Positions 8,372-15,546 are shown, counted from the stretch's first letter. The stretch is 64,000 bases of DNA from Bacillus sp. SD088 (GCF_017355205.1 NZ_JADIJK010000024.1:23398-87397), one strand, 5' to 3'. Made by a program: numbers and translations. Notes: a model not told the origin generated them from the letters alone.

Positions 8372-9553
8372 TTAATTTGACACAAATTCCCTTTCCGTTT
8401 GGGGAGACGTTTCGTTTTCATCTTGTAATAATTCATCCATAATCTCTTTAAAAATTCTTTCCGTTTCTTCCGTTGCTTTCTCCCCTTTCACTTGTTCGTA
8501 AAAAGATTGAAAAAGCTCAAAATCACTCATCTTACTACGTGTCTGTTTCGTAGCTGAAACGGCTTGGGTAACTATCTGCTTTCTTTCAACATGCATGGCA
8601 TTAGGATAAACGGAGCGAATTTTTTCCATTGGTGATAGAATCGGCGTCTCATCTAATAAGCGAACAAATACATAGTCATCACAGATAGGATGGGCTAATA
8701 GTTCAGACAGCGTGGCTTCAACTGTTCGCAAATCTCTTTTCGGTGTAAATGCTTTTTTCGTAATCGTTACTTCTCCATCCTGATCAAGCTCTACGATGGA
8801 ATACCCTTTTCGGTGATGTTCCTCGGAAACCGAGTATTTTAAAATCGAGCCTGCATACCGAATCTTTTCATCCATAACATAATGCGCTTGGTGTAAATGT
8901 CCGAGTGCTGTATAGTGAAAATCGGAAAAAAGCTGTGCATCAACATGCTCTGCACCGCCAATGGAAAGCGGCCGTTCGGAATCACTTGTATTTTCTTGCT
9001 CCTCCCCAAATGGAGTAACAAAGGCATGTCCAATGAGCACATGACGAGCTCTAGGATCAAGTTCTGATTTTATTTCCGTAATGATTTTACGTGCTGCATC
9101 TTGATGAGTCCGTACCTCTTCATCATCAAATACATTTCGGACCATGCTTGGATCACAGTATGGGACAAGATGGAAATGTACAGGCCCAAAAGCGTCTTGA
9201 AGCATAACAGGATGCATTTCTTTCGTTAAGCGTCCTGACATATGTAACCCGTTTTGTTCCATAATTTTACTTCCAAAATGTAGGCGGCTTGGACTATCAT
9301 GATTTCCGGCAATCGCCAATACAGGAATTTTCAATTGTAAAACGATTGCCTCCAACACTTCATCTAAAAGCTGAACAGCTTCCGTTGGCGGCACTGCACG
9401 ATCATACAAATCCCCCGCAACAATCACGACATCTGGTTGCTCTTGCTTAATATCTTGTATAAACTGCTGTAAAACGAATCGTTGGTCTTCTGTCATATAG
9501 ACACCTTGAACTAATTTCCCTAAATGCCAATCCGCTGTATGGAAGATTTTCAC
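8372..9553 (-). CDS. sbcD: SbcD, nuclease subunit of SbcCD
   Basis: The 393-residue protein carries the calcineurin-like phosphoesterase motifs in order: HTADWHLG near residue 5, VAGDLYD near residue 47, AGNHDSPSRL near residue 83, and the later GHAF and GHLH motifs. These residues bind the two manganese ions of Mre11/SbcD nucleases. It pairs with the SbcC ATPase encoded directly downstream and acts on cruciforms and blocked DNA ends. The start is ATG 9553, behind AGGAGTGGTCAGAAGTG. It is probably the first gene of the sbcDC operon. The divergent small gene at 9711 begins about 160 bp away. Confidence 0.96.
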   Translation of the reverse strand: MKIFHTADWHLGKLVQGVYMTEDQRFVLQQFIQDIKQEQPDVVIVAGDLYDRAVPPTEAVQLLDEVLEAIVLQLKIPVLAIAGNHDSPSRLHFGSKIMEQNGLHMSGRLTKEMHPVMLQDAFGPVHFHLVPYCDPSMVRNVFDDEEVRTHQDAARKIITEIKSELDPRARHVLIGHAFVTPFGEEQENTSDSERPLSIGGAEHVDAQLFSDFHYTALGHLHQAHYVMDEKIRYAGSILKYSVSEEHHRKGYSIVELDQDGEVTITKKAFTPKRDLRTVEATLSELLAHPICDDYVFVRLLDETPILSPMEKIRSVYPNAMHVERKQIVTQAVSATKQTRSKMSDFELFQSFYEQVKGEKATEETERIFKEIMDELLQDENETSPQTEREFVSN

Positions 9554-9710
9554 TTCTGACCACTCCTCGTAAACTATTATTCTAAAATCTATTTCTATTA
9601 TTATAACGTATTTCCTAACAACTTAACGGAACATTCGACAACCATTCCCCTATTGCAACAAAAATAAGACAAGTTATAATAATAAGTAATAGAGGGAGGT
9701 GAATTTGAAA

Positions 9711-9899
9711 ATGGAAGAATCTGCTTTAAAGGAAATCTTACATGCGCTTGAATTCCATTCAACACGCATGGAGCAAAAAATGGAACGACTTGAGGGACAA
9801 TTCAGTGAGTTTGAAGCGAGACTCGAGCGACTTGAAAGGAAAATTGATTCCAGTACATCCATTTTACCGAAACAACGAAAAATGTTGATTTACTTTTAA
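9711..9899 (+). CDS. Small coiled-coil protein, unknown function
   Basis: This 62-residue ORF is rich in Glu, Leu, Arg and Met with heptad spacing (RMEQKMERLEGQFSEF and EARLERLERK), so it probably forms a coiled coil. The strong site AGAGGGAGGTGA lies 8 bp before ATG 9711; GTG 9699 and TTG 9705 in the same frame are also possible but sit on or too near that site. Short proteins of this type occur in Bacillus and in phages, but I do not recognise a family. It is divergent from sbcDC and has no obvious partner. I am fairly sure that it is translated because of the ribosome binding site; I infer no function. Confidence 0.6.
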   Translation: MEESALKEILHALEFHSTRMEQKMERLEGQFSEFEARLERLERKIDSSTSILPKQRKMLIYF

Positions 9900-10079
9900 T
9901 TCTGCAAAGAGGAGAATATAACCGCAAAGAATTCTACCCACCCTTTTCCTCCACCAATTCTACAGCATTCGACATCCACAACCACTATTCAATCTTTATC
10001 CATACAGTTTGATTTTCAGAAAAATCCCTAACATGGGAACCATTAAAAAAATTAAGGAGCCTTAAGTTTGTTTGGGCAT

Positions 10080-10136
10080 AAGTGAAGCCTCAAGCAATGG
10101 GAAAGTCTCATTCCTCACTGCTTGGGGCTTCACTTT
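10080..10136 (-). terminator. Stem-loop downstream of sda
   Basis: AAGTGAAGCC at 10080 pairs with GGCTTCACTT at 10127-10136, and most of the intervening sequence (CAAGCA with TGCTTG) also pairs. It lies just after the sda stop codon. The following T-tract is weak, so termination is likely but not certain. Confidence 0.55.
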
Positions 10137-10154
10137 ACCTAAGGATAGCGACCC

Positions 10155-10304
10155 CTACCCTTTTTTATCTGTTTTATCTGGATGTATATCAATGGAACGT
10201 CGTTTGACTTCAGATTCTAGTTGTTTTATAAAATTAGGATCTAATCCTAATTTTTTTGCACTGAGGTAAGCATCAATTAGTTTTTGATCTGATAATCTTT
10301 TCAT
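10155..10304 (-). CDS. sda: Sporulation checkpoint protein Sda
   Basis: Translation from the ATG at 10304 gives a 49-residue product beginning MKRLSDQKLIDAYLSAKKL and containing LESEVKRRS. This matches the length, the start MRKLSDELLIESY and the EIKRRS helix of B. subtilis Sda as I remember them. Sda folds as a helical hairpin, binds the DHp domain of KinA (and KinB) and blocks the phosphorelay when replication is perturbed. The open frame extends 24 codons upstream, but the extra residues do not resemble Sda. AAAGGAG lies about 20 bp upstream of the ATG, farther than usual, so initiation may be inefficient. I see no DnaA boxes just upstream, unlike B. subtilis sda. Confidence 0.85.
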   Translation of the reverse strand: MKRLSDQKLIDAYLSAKKLGLDPNFIKQLESEVKRRSIDIHPDKTDKKG

Positions 10305-10411
10305 GTCGATTAAATTGTTTTTATACTCCTTTCTGTAACACAATCTGAAACAGATTAATCTAGTGAACGTTTTCAATGCAAGTTTTTAATCCTTTTTCAC
10401 CATACTCAAAT

Positions 10412-10460
10412 AACCTAGCCCCAAAGAAAGGGACTTTTCTCCTTTCTTTGGGGCTAGGTT
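10412..10460. other. Perfect 20-bp stem-loop abutting element A1
   Basis: Bases 10412-10431 and 10441-10460 are exact reverse complements around the nonamer GACTTTTCT. The outer part reads AACCTAGCCCC and GGGGCTAGGTT. It ends exactly where element A1 begins and lies upstream of sda. It could be a terminator or a cruciform-forming insertion hotspot; no U-tract follows in either direction. Confidence 0.8.
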
Positions 10461-10740
10461 ATAAAGTGAAACTTCATTCAGTGGGTTTTTTTTTCATCCC
10501 CCACTGAATGTTAAGGATCAAAGGCTAAATTCGCAACATCCTGTTGGCAGGCTTAAAGCACGACATCCTGTCGTTTCGCCCGCACTAGTACGTCCTGTAC
10601 GTCGCAACGCCTTTGTGACCTGCGTCCTGCAGGCCCGAACCAATCGGGTATTCACTGGCAGTTGTCCCCCACTTACAATTCTCGTTTTCACCTCGAATTC
10701 TTGAAGTGGGGGGGCTTACTGCCAGTTAATGCGGGATAAA
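10461..10740. mobile_element. Repeat element A1 (IS200/IS605-like, non-autonomous)
   Basis: This 280-bp element runs from ATAAAGTGAAAC to GCGGGATAAA. A left-end hairpin pairs ATTCAGTGGG with CCCCCACTGAAT. A right-end hairpin pairs ACTGGCAGT plus CCCCCACTT with AAGTGGGGG plus ACTGCCAGT. Between them lie four mini-hairpins with RTCCT loops. It is nearly identical to A2 at 20212-20490, and A3 at 27269-27427 is a shortened relative with compensatory stem changes. There is no transposase gene. Hairpins near both ends and the absence of a conventional inverted repeat suggest an IS200/IS605-derived element. Confidence 0.75.
10534..10633 (+). ncRNA. Four RTCCT-loop mini-hairpins (Bacillaceae-1-like)
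   Basis: Four consecutive stems each enclose an RTCCT loop: CAAC-ATCCT-GTTG at 10534, ACGAC-ATCCT-GTCGT at 10560, GTAC-GTCCT-GTAC at 10588 and CCTGC-GTCCT-GCAGG at 10619. From memory, the Bacillaceae-1 RNA motif is defined by terminal loops of consensus RUCCU. The same array is present in A2. Whether it is transcribed is not shown by the sequence. Confidence 0.55.
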
Positions 10741-10790
10741 TATGCCACCCTAACGCTAAGGCTAGGAACACACTTCGAAGTCTTATCCAT

Positions 10791-10843
10791 AAAAAAAAAG
10801 AGGACCTCGGATCGTCCTCAACGGTTAGATCCTCGGTCCTCTT
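10791..10843 (-). terminator. Terminator of the cold-shock gene
   Basis: AAGAGGACC at 10798 pairs with GGTCCTCTT at 10835-10843, and GATC pairs inside the loop. On the minus strand the stem is followed by a run of nine T. It begins 11 bp after the stop codon of the cold-shock gene. Confidence 0.9.
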
Positions 10844-10853
10844 CCATTATTGA

Positions 10854-11054
10854 TTATAGTTTAACAACGTTAGCAGCTTGGTCGCCACGGTTGCCTTGAG
10901 TAATATCAAAGCTTACTTTTTGACCTTCTTCAAGAGTTTTGAAGCCTTCACCAGTGATTGCTGAGAAATGAACGAATACGTCTTCTCCGCCTTCAACTTC
11001 GATAAAGCCAAAACCTTTTTCTGCGTTAAACCATTTAACTGTACCTTGATTCAT
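10854..11054 (-). CDS. Cold-shock protein, CspA/CspB family
   Basis: The 66-residue protein has the complete cold-shock domain with RNP1 KGFGFIEV near residue 14 and RNP2 VFVHFSAI near residue 27. These aromatic residues bind single-stranded RNA, and the proteins act as RNA chaperones. The length equals that of B. subtilis CspB/C/D, and I cannot tell which paralogue it is. ATG 11054 follows TTTTTGGAGGTATTCATAC. The untranslated leader is long and includes a large inverted repeat at 11102-11163, as is common for temperature-controlled csp mRNAs. A strong terminator follows. The htpG heat-shock gene is divergent, so cold- and heat-response genes share this intergenic region. Confidence 0.96.
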   Translation of the reverse strand: MNQGTVKWFNAEKGFGFIEVEGGEDVFVHFSAITGEGFKTLEEGQKVSFDITQGNRGDQAANVVKL

Positions 11055-11101
11055 GTATGAATACCTCCAAAAATTTGTTACTTAATAACGATGTAAACAA
11101 A

Positions 11102-11163
11102 AATTCACATGCTTTCACGGAATAACTAAGTAAATAATATAATCCCGTGAAAACATGTGAATT
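11102..11163. promoter_or_regulatory. Inverted repeat in csp-htpG intergenic region
   Basis: AATTCACATGCTTTCACGG at 11102-11120 pairs with CCGTGAAAACATGTGAATT at 11145-11163 with one G-U, leaving an A/T-rich 24-base centre. On the minus strand it would lie in the 5' leader or promoter of the cold-shock gene. The A/T-rich loop contains TATATTAT, a possible -10. It may be an operator, a promoter cruciform or a temperature-sensitive leader hairpin. Confidence 0.6.
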
Positions 11164-11293
11164 ATAAGATTTAATACATATTAAGTGTAAAGTTATTGTA
11201 GCACAGGTAGTTCTTCATAGCAAGCATTTGTTCAAGTATTTTTAAATTAACATTGTAAACGCTCTCCTATCTTTTGAAAGAAATGGTTTTTCT

Positions 11294-11322
11294 TTGACAC
11301 ATTTATTCCTGTATGGTATTAC
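11294..11322 (+). promoter_or_regulatory. SigA promoter of htpG
   Basis: TTGACA at 11294-11299 and TATTAC at 11317-11322 are separated by exactly 17 bp. The CIRCE operator starts 9 bp after the -10 box, where it would cover the transcription start. Confidence 0.85.
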
Positions 11323-11331
11323 ATTAAGTAG

Positions 11332-11358
11332 TTAGCACTCTCGTGTTTAGAGTGCCAA
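11332..11358 (+). promoter_or_regulatory. CIRCE operator (HrcA site) before htpG
   Basis: TTAGCACTC-N9-GAGTGCCAA matches the CIRCE consensus TTAGCACTC-N9-GAGTGCTAA with one difference. CIRCE is bound by the HrcA repressor and normally controls hrcA-grpE-dnaK and groESL. Its place at the transcription start of htpG implies HrcA control of this gene. In B. subtilis htpG is not an HrcA target. Confidence 0.93.
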
Positions 11359-11382
11359 TCTTAGCAAAGAAGGAGAATTTTT

Positions 11383-13266
11383 ATGGAAAAGAAGCTATTT
11401 CAAGCAGAATCAAAGCGTTTATTAGACATGATGATCCATTCGATCTATTCAAACAAGGAAATTTTTCTACGAGAATTAATCTCCAACTCTAGTGATGCCA
11501 TCGATAAAATTTATTATCGTACTCTTACCGATGATGCTTTAATCTTTGATCAAGATGATTACTACATACAGCTTTCCGTTGACAAGGATAACCGAATTTT
11601 GAAAGTAGAAGATACGGGGATCGGGATGACAAAGGAAGAATTAGAGGAAAATCTTGGGACGATTGCGCAAAGTGGCTCTCTGGCTTTTAAGAGCGAGAAT
11701 GAAATAAAAGATGGTCATGATATTATTGGCCAATTTGGTGTAGGTTTCTACTCTGCTTTTATGGTAGCGGATCAAGTCACCGTGATTAGTAAAGCTCTAG
11801 GCAGCGAAGAAGCGTATAAATGGGAATCTTCAGGAGCTGATGGATATACAATTGAACCTACCACAAAGGAAACAGTTGGAACGGAAATCATCCTAACCAT
11901 TAAAGAAAATGCCGAAGAAGAAAATTATGATGAGTTTTTAGAAGAATCTCGAATCCAGTCGATTATTAAGAAATACTCTGATTTCATCCGCTATCCGATT
12001 AAAATGAATGTAACAGAAAGTAAATTAAAGGAAGGCACAGAGGATGAATACGAACAAATTATAGAAGAGAAAACGCTTAATAGCATGGTGCCGATTTGGC
12101 GTAAAAATAAAAGCGAATTAACAGACGAAGACTATAACAATTTTTACGCTGAAAAACGATATGGTTTTGATCAGCCTTTGGCTCATATTCATACAAGTGT
12201 CGATGGAGCGATCCGCTATAATGCGATTCTCTATATTCCAGAAAAAATGCCATTTGACTATTATTCCAAGGAATTTGAAAAGGGATTGGAATTGTATTCC
12301 AGCGGAGTCCTGATTATGGATAAGTGTCCAGATCTGCTTCCTGATTATTTTAGCTTTGTCAAAGGAATGGTGGATTCTGAAGATCTATCACTCAACATTT
12401 CTCGTGAGATTTTGCAGCAGGATCGTCAATTAAAAAGAATTGCCAATAATATTGAAAAGAAAATCAAAAGTGAATTACAAAGCATGCTAAAAAATGATCG
12501 TGAAAAATATGAAACTTTCTATGAAGCATTTGGTAGACAGTTGAAGTTTGGCGTATATAGCGATTATGGCATGCATAAGGAAGTTTTACAGGATCTGCTG
12601 ATGTTCTCCTCTTCCAAAGAAAACAAGCTTGTAACGCTGGATGAATATGTATCCAGAATGCCTGAGGAGCAGAAGTATATTTATTATGCATCAGGAGATT
12701 CGATCGATCGCATCGAGAAGCTACCACAGACCGAGCTTCTTCTAGAAAAGGGCTATGAAATTTTGTATTTCACAGAAGATGTAGATGAATTTGCGATTAA
12801 AATGGTCATGAATTACAAGGAAAAGGAATTCCGTTCTGTTGCAAGCGGAGATTTAGGTCTTGACGATCAAGAGAAAGAGGAAAAAGAAGCTTCTGAAGAA
12901 ACAGAAGAGAACAAGGAGCTATTCGAGTCGTTGAAAGATATTTTATCCGGAAAAGTGACAGATGTGCGTGCATCCAAACGCTTGCGGTCCCACCCTGTTT
13001 GTCTCGCAACAGATGGCGAAATTACCATCGAGATGGAAAAGATCCTACAAGCAATGCCGGATAATCAAAACGTCCAAGCAGACAAAATTTTGGAAATCAA
13101 CACGAATCATCAAGTGTTCCAATCTTTAAAATCTGCCTTTGCAACAGACAAAGAAAAACTAAACCTTTACACCAACCTTTTATATAACCAAGCACTCCTT
13201 ATCGAAGGACTGCCTGTACAAGACCCAGTCGACTTCACCAATGATATTTGTAAAGTGATGGTCTAA
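11383..13266 (+). CDS. htpG: HtpG, Hsp90-family chaperone
   Basis: This 627-residue protein has the GHKL ATPase motifs of Hsp90: [12 protein letters not shown] near residue 30, VEDTGIGMT near residue 77 and [11 protein letters not shown] near residue 117. Middle and C-terminal dimerisation domains follow, and the length is usual for bacterial HtpG. It is an ATP-driven cytosolic chaperone. ATG 11383 follows AGAAGGAGAATTTTT. The gene stands alone with its own SigA promoter, a CIRCE operator and a downstream terminator at 13306. An acidic linker rich in Glu (about residues 492-510) separates the middle from the C-terminal domain. The assignment is secure. Confidence 0.98.
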   Translation: MEKKLFQAESKRLLDMMIHSIYSNKEIFLRELISNSSDAIDKIYYRTLTDDALIFDQDDYYIQLSVDKDNRILKVEDTGIGMTKEELEENLGTIAQSGSLAFKSENEIKDGHDIIGQFGVGFYSAFMVADQVTVISKALGSEEAYKWESSGADGYTIEPTTKETVGTEIILTIKENAEEENYDEFLEESRIQSIIKKYSDFIRYPIKMNVTESKLKEGTEDEYEQIIEEKTLNSMVPIWRKNKSELTDEDYNNFYAEKRYGFDQPLAHIHTSVDGAIRYNAILYIPEKMPFDYYSKEFEKGLELYSSGVLIMDKCPDLLPDYFSFVKGMVDSEDLSLNISREILQQDRQLKRIANNIEKKIKSELQSMLKNDREKYETFYEAFGRQLKFGVYSDYGMHKEVLQDLLMFSSSKENKLVTLDEYVSRMPEEQKYIYYASGDSIDRIEKLPQTELLLEKGYEILYFTEDVDEFAIKMVMNYKEKEFRSVASGDLGLDDQEKEEKEASEETEENKELFESLKDILSGKVTDVRASKRLRSHPVCLATDGEITIEMEKILQAMPDNQNVQADKILEINTNHQVFQSLKSAFATDKEKLNLYTNLLYNQALLIEGLPVQDPVDFTNDICKVMV

Positions 13267-13310
13267 GGAGCCTGGCACACCTCGAATTTTGTCGAATGAC
13301 TTTTTAAAAG
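13266..13310 (+). repeat. Short dispersed repeat D1 after htpG
   Basis: Directly after the htpG stop codon the sequence reads GCCTGGCACACCTCGAATTTT then GTCGAATGAC and an A/T run. The same order (GCCTGGCAC, CCCGGATTTT, GTCGAATAAT, A/T run) follows the pcp stop codon at 14708. A palindromic GTGCCAGGCAC core recurs after leuA at 52426. Confidence 0.7.
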
Positions 13311-13347
13311 CGAGCCCTATTTAGCTGGGGTTCGCTTTTTCTTTTTT
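13306..13347 (+). terminator. Terminator of htpG
   Basis: AAAAGCGAGCCC pairs with GGGGTTCGCTTTT around a short loop and is followed by a T-rich tract. It lies 40 bp after the htpG stop codon. Confidence 0.88.
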
Positions 13348-13428
13348 AAAAATGAGCAAGATTCTCGCTTGAAATATGTTACCATTAGGAAAAGGTCAAT
13401 TGTTTAAGGGGGACATTTTCAAACACCA

Positions 13429-14040
13429 ATGACACTGATATATGAAATTGGAATGCTGATTTTTGCACTTATTTCCATTTCGACCATTTGGCTTCATACT
13501 AGCTCGAATCATTGGGTTTCTTGGGGAGTATGGTTCGTGTTCTTTATTGATTTCTTATATCGCTTTTTTCGATCTGAAAGCAAATGGACGTTTTTGAGAA
13601 AAAATCCATTTTTAATTATTGCGATTATTCCTTTAGATAATATCTTTCAATTAGCTCGAATTACTCGATTGTTGCACTTCATGCGGTTGAAGGTGATTAC
13701 CAAGCATTTTACTTCTCCCTTTTTAGAAAAGTTAAAGGCAAAACGAATGATGTCCGTTATTCCGATTGGATTCTCACTCGTCTTTTTACTCGTGATTCCG
13801 TTATACTATGTAGAACCAAGCATTGCGACATATAAACAAGCTTTCTGGGGAAGCATTTCCTCCCTGATTTTCTTTGGATCGAGCGAAATTGAACCTACTA
13901 CGGTTTGGGGACATATTATCGTGATTTTACTTACATTATTCGGGATTTTGATGCATGGCGTGATCATTAGTTATCTATTATCCATCCTCACTGAAAGTCG
14001 TTTAGTGAAAAATGTCATACAAAGATATAAAGATGTTTAG
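13429..14040 (+). CDS. Potassium-channel-like membrane protein with degenerate filter
   Basis: The 203-residue protein has about five hydrophobic segments. The first part (to about residue 100) resembles a voltage-sensor-like region with an Arg-containing segment LARITRLLHFMRL. The C-terminal part has a pore-loop architecture: TM at about 110-128, a re-entrant stretch WGSISSLIFFGSSEIEP, and a final TM at about 160-190. In true K+ channels the corresponding stretch ends TVGYGDIYP; here FFGSSEIEP replaces TVGYG-D, so K+ selectivity is doubtful. ATG 13429 is used although the nearest AGGGGG site is far upstream. It precedes pcp by 21 bp and may be co-transcribed. The family resemblance is inferred from the pattern. 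Confidence 0.6.
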   Translation: MTLIYEIGMLIFALISISTIWLHTSSNHWVSWGVWFVFFIDFLYRFFRSESKWTFLRKNPFLIIAIIPLDNIFQLARITRLLHFMRLKVITKHFTSPFLEKLKAKRMMSVIPIGFSLVFLLVIPLYYVEPSIATYKQAFWGSISSLIFFGSSEIEPTTVWGHIIVILLTLFGILMHGVIISYLLSILTESRLVKNVIQRYKDV

Positions 14041-14061
14041 TAAAGGAGTTGAACGTTTATC

Positions 14062-14706
14062 GTGAAAAAAGTTTTATTAACTGGGTTTGATCCTTTCGGA
14101 ACAGATGTGATCAACCCAGCTTCTGAGGCCATGAAACAATTAAATGGATTAATCCTTGACGACTTAGAACTCATTGCTGTAGAAGTCCCAACCGTTTTCC
14201 ATACATCACGAGAAGTCGCCGTACAAGCGATTGAATTTTTTCAGCCTGATGTCGTGATTTGTGTTGGACAGGCAGGTGGGCGCTCTCAGATTACACCAGA
14301 ACGAATTGCGATTAACCTAGCTGACGCACGGATTGCGGATAATGAAGGTCAGCAGCCAATAGATGAACCCATTATTGAAAATGGTCCCACTGCCTACTGG
14401 AGCACTTTGCCCGTGAAGCGAATAGTTAAGCAAATGCAGAAAATGGGGATTCCAGCGAGCGTTTCCCATACAGCAGGCACCTTTGTCTGTAATCACCTAT
14501 TCTATGGAGTAATGCATTATCTCCATGAACATGCTCCACATATTCGCGGCGGATTCATTCATATTCCATTTATTCCAAAACAAACTGTAGATACATCCGC
14601 CCCCAGTATGAGCTTAAACCTAATAATCCAGGCCCTAAAAATAGCTGCCATCACAGCAGCTTTTGAACATGAAGACATCCATGAAATTGGCGGAACGATT
14701 CATTAG
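14062..14706 (+). CDS. pcp: Pyrrolidone-carboxylate peptidase (Pcp)
   Basis: The 214-residue enzyme starts MKKVLLTGFDPFG and contains ICVGQAGGRSQITPERIAIN (catalytic Glu region near residue 82), SHTAGTFVCNHLFYG (catalytic Cys near residue 145) and the catalytic His in FIHIPFIP near residue 170. These are the triad regions of peptidase family C15, which removes N-terminal pyroglutamate from peptides in the cytoplasm. Length matches B. subtilis Pcp. The GTG start at 14062 follows AAAGGAGTTGAACG. It is 21 bp downstream of the channel-like gene, and repeat D2 begins just after its stop codon. Confidence 0.96.
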   Translation: MKKVLLTGFDPFGTDVINPASEAMKQLNGLILDDLELIAVEVPTVFHTSREVAVQAIEFFQPDVVICVGQAGGRSQITPERIAINLADARIADNEGQQPIDEPIIENGPTAYWSTLPVKRIVKQMQKMGIPASVSHTAGTFVCNHLFYGVMHYLHEHAPHIRGGFIHIPFIPKQTVDTSAPSMSLNLIIQALKIAAITAAFEHEDIHEIGGTIH

Positions 14707-14707
14707 T

Positions 14708-14753
14708 GGTGCCTGGCACGCCCCGGATTTTGTCGAATAATGATTTTTTAAAA
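14708..14753 (+). repeat. Short dispersed repeat D2 after pcp
   Basis: GTGCCTGGCACGCCCCGGAT followed by TTTGTCGAATAATGATTTT closely matches D1 after htpG in both sequence and position (immediately after a stop codon). It has no clear hairpin beyond the GTGCC/GGCAC palindrome. Confidence 0.7.
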
Positions 14754-14775
14754 AAGGAAAGTGAGGCCAGTATAT

Positions 14776-15294
14776 ATGGGTAAGGAGAATCGGCCCAAAT
14801 TCACGTTACCTATCACGAAATGGGAACAGACCCTTAATATTGTGACCATTATCGTTTTTATAAGTATGATGGTATATTTGATTTATCATTGGCAACTTTT
14901 ACCAGATCAAGTGCCTGCTCATTATAATGCAGCGGGTGTGGTGGATCGTTGGGGAAGCAAAGGAGAAATGCTGATACTCCCTATCATTGGGATTGTGATG
15001 TGGATCGGCATGACCATTTTAGAACGATATCCACATGTTTATAACTATATGGTTCCCATCACAAAGGAGAATGCCCCTGCTCAATATACGAATGCCCGGC
15101 TTATGATCAATGTCTTGAAAAATGGAATTCTGCTCTCCTTCTCCTTTCTCACTTGGGAAGGGATAAAAATTGCATTGAACCATCAAACTGGTTTAGGTAT
15201 TTGGTTCCCGCTTATCTTTTTAGGCCTCATTTTTGCTTCAATGGCCTATTTTATCGTCCGTTCGTTTCGCTTGCGAAAAAAGGAAAAGCAATGA
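14776..15294 (+). CDS. DUF1648 membrane protein
   Basis: The product of about 172 residues has four predicted membrane spans (near 18-40, 70-88, 115-135 and 140-162). Between the first two is LPDQVPAHYNAAGVVDRWG, the signature of DUF1648, the domain that also forms the N-terminal part of SdpI-type immunity proteins. Its biochemical role is not established. I prefer ATG 14776 with GTGAGG upstream; GTG 14761 in the same frame adds five residues. It lacks the rest of SdpI, so it is a stand-alone DUF1648 protein. There is no toxin gene next to it. Confidence 0.8.
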   Translation: MGKENRPKFTLPITKWEQTLNIVTIIVFISMMVYLIYHWQLLPDQVPAHYNAAGVVDRWGSKGEMLILPIIGIVMWIGMTILERYPHVYNYMVPITKENAPAQYTNARLMINVLKNGILLSFSFLTWEGIKIALNHQTGLGIWFPLIFLGLIFASMAYFIVRSFRLRKKEKQ

Positions 15295-15319
15295 GCTTGA
15301 CCGAATAAGACGTCTGTCA

Positions 15320-15350
15320 GCTGATTTCCGTGTTTAAGACGGAAATCAGC
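15320..15350. terminator. Stem-loop after the DUF1648 gene
   Basis: GCTGATTTCCGT and ACGGAAATCAGC form a perfect 12-bp stem around GTTTAAG. It lies between converging genes. Neither side has a strong T-run, so termination is probable only by position. Confidence 0.65.
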
Positions 15351-15369
15351 AAGTTCGAAGAAAATGGTT

Positions 15370-15546
15370 TTATTTCCGATTTTTCATATCATCTATATGA
15401 TATTCTGTCAGCGGACCGATAAATTTTCGATATCGTTCCAACTTAAATGCTTCTAATTCCTCTGGGGACATCTCTTTAATGACTTCACTCACCCGATCCT
15501 TCTCCTCTTTGTGTCTCTTTTCACTCTCAATCACCAAACGTTTCAA
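15370..15546 (-). CDS. Small protein of 58 residues downstream of SAM riboswitch
   Basis: The TTG at 15546 follows ATAAGGAGGTATTCACA, an excellent ribosome binding site. The product starts MKRLVIESEKRHKEEKDRV and is highly charged, with SEVIKEMSPEELEAFKLERY in the middle; it is probably helical and soluble. I recognise no family. A longer open frame to 15678 exists, but it crosses the riboswitch terminator and is rejected. The ribosome binding site lies next to a scar of repeat family A (15562-15592). The only regulatory element upstream is a SAM-I riboswitch, which would make this a sulfur- or methionine-regulated gene, unless the original downstream gene was lost. Confidence 0.6.
   Translation of the reverse strand: MKRLVIESEKRHKEEKDRVSEVIKEMSPEELEAFKLERYRKFIGPLTEYHIDDMKNRK

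Noticed and set aside
10305..10376. Longer N-terminus of Sda
   Set aside because: The extra residues do not resemble Sda, and the Sda family begins at the MKRLSD-type start.
10461..10740. CsrB-like RNA sponge on the minus strand of A1
   Set aside because: The opposite-strand loops read CAGGAYG, but with no promoter or terminator visible for that strand I kept it only as an alternative within the RTCCT finding.
13866..13900. Functional K+ selectivity filter
   Set aside because: The TVGYG motif is replaced by FFGSS, so a selective potassium channel is not claimed.
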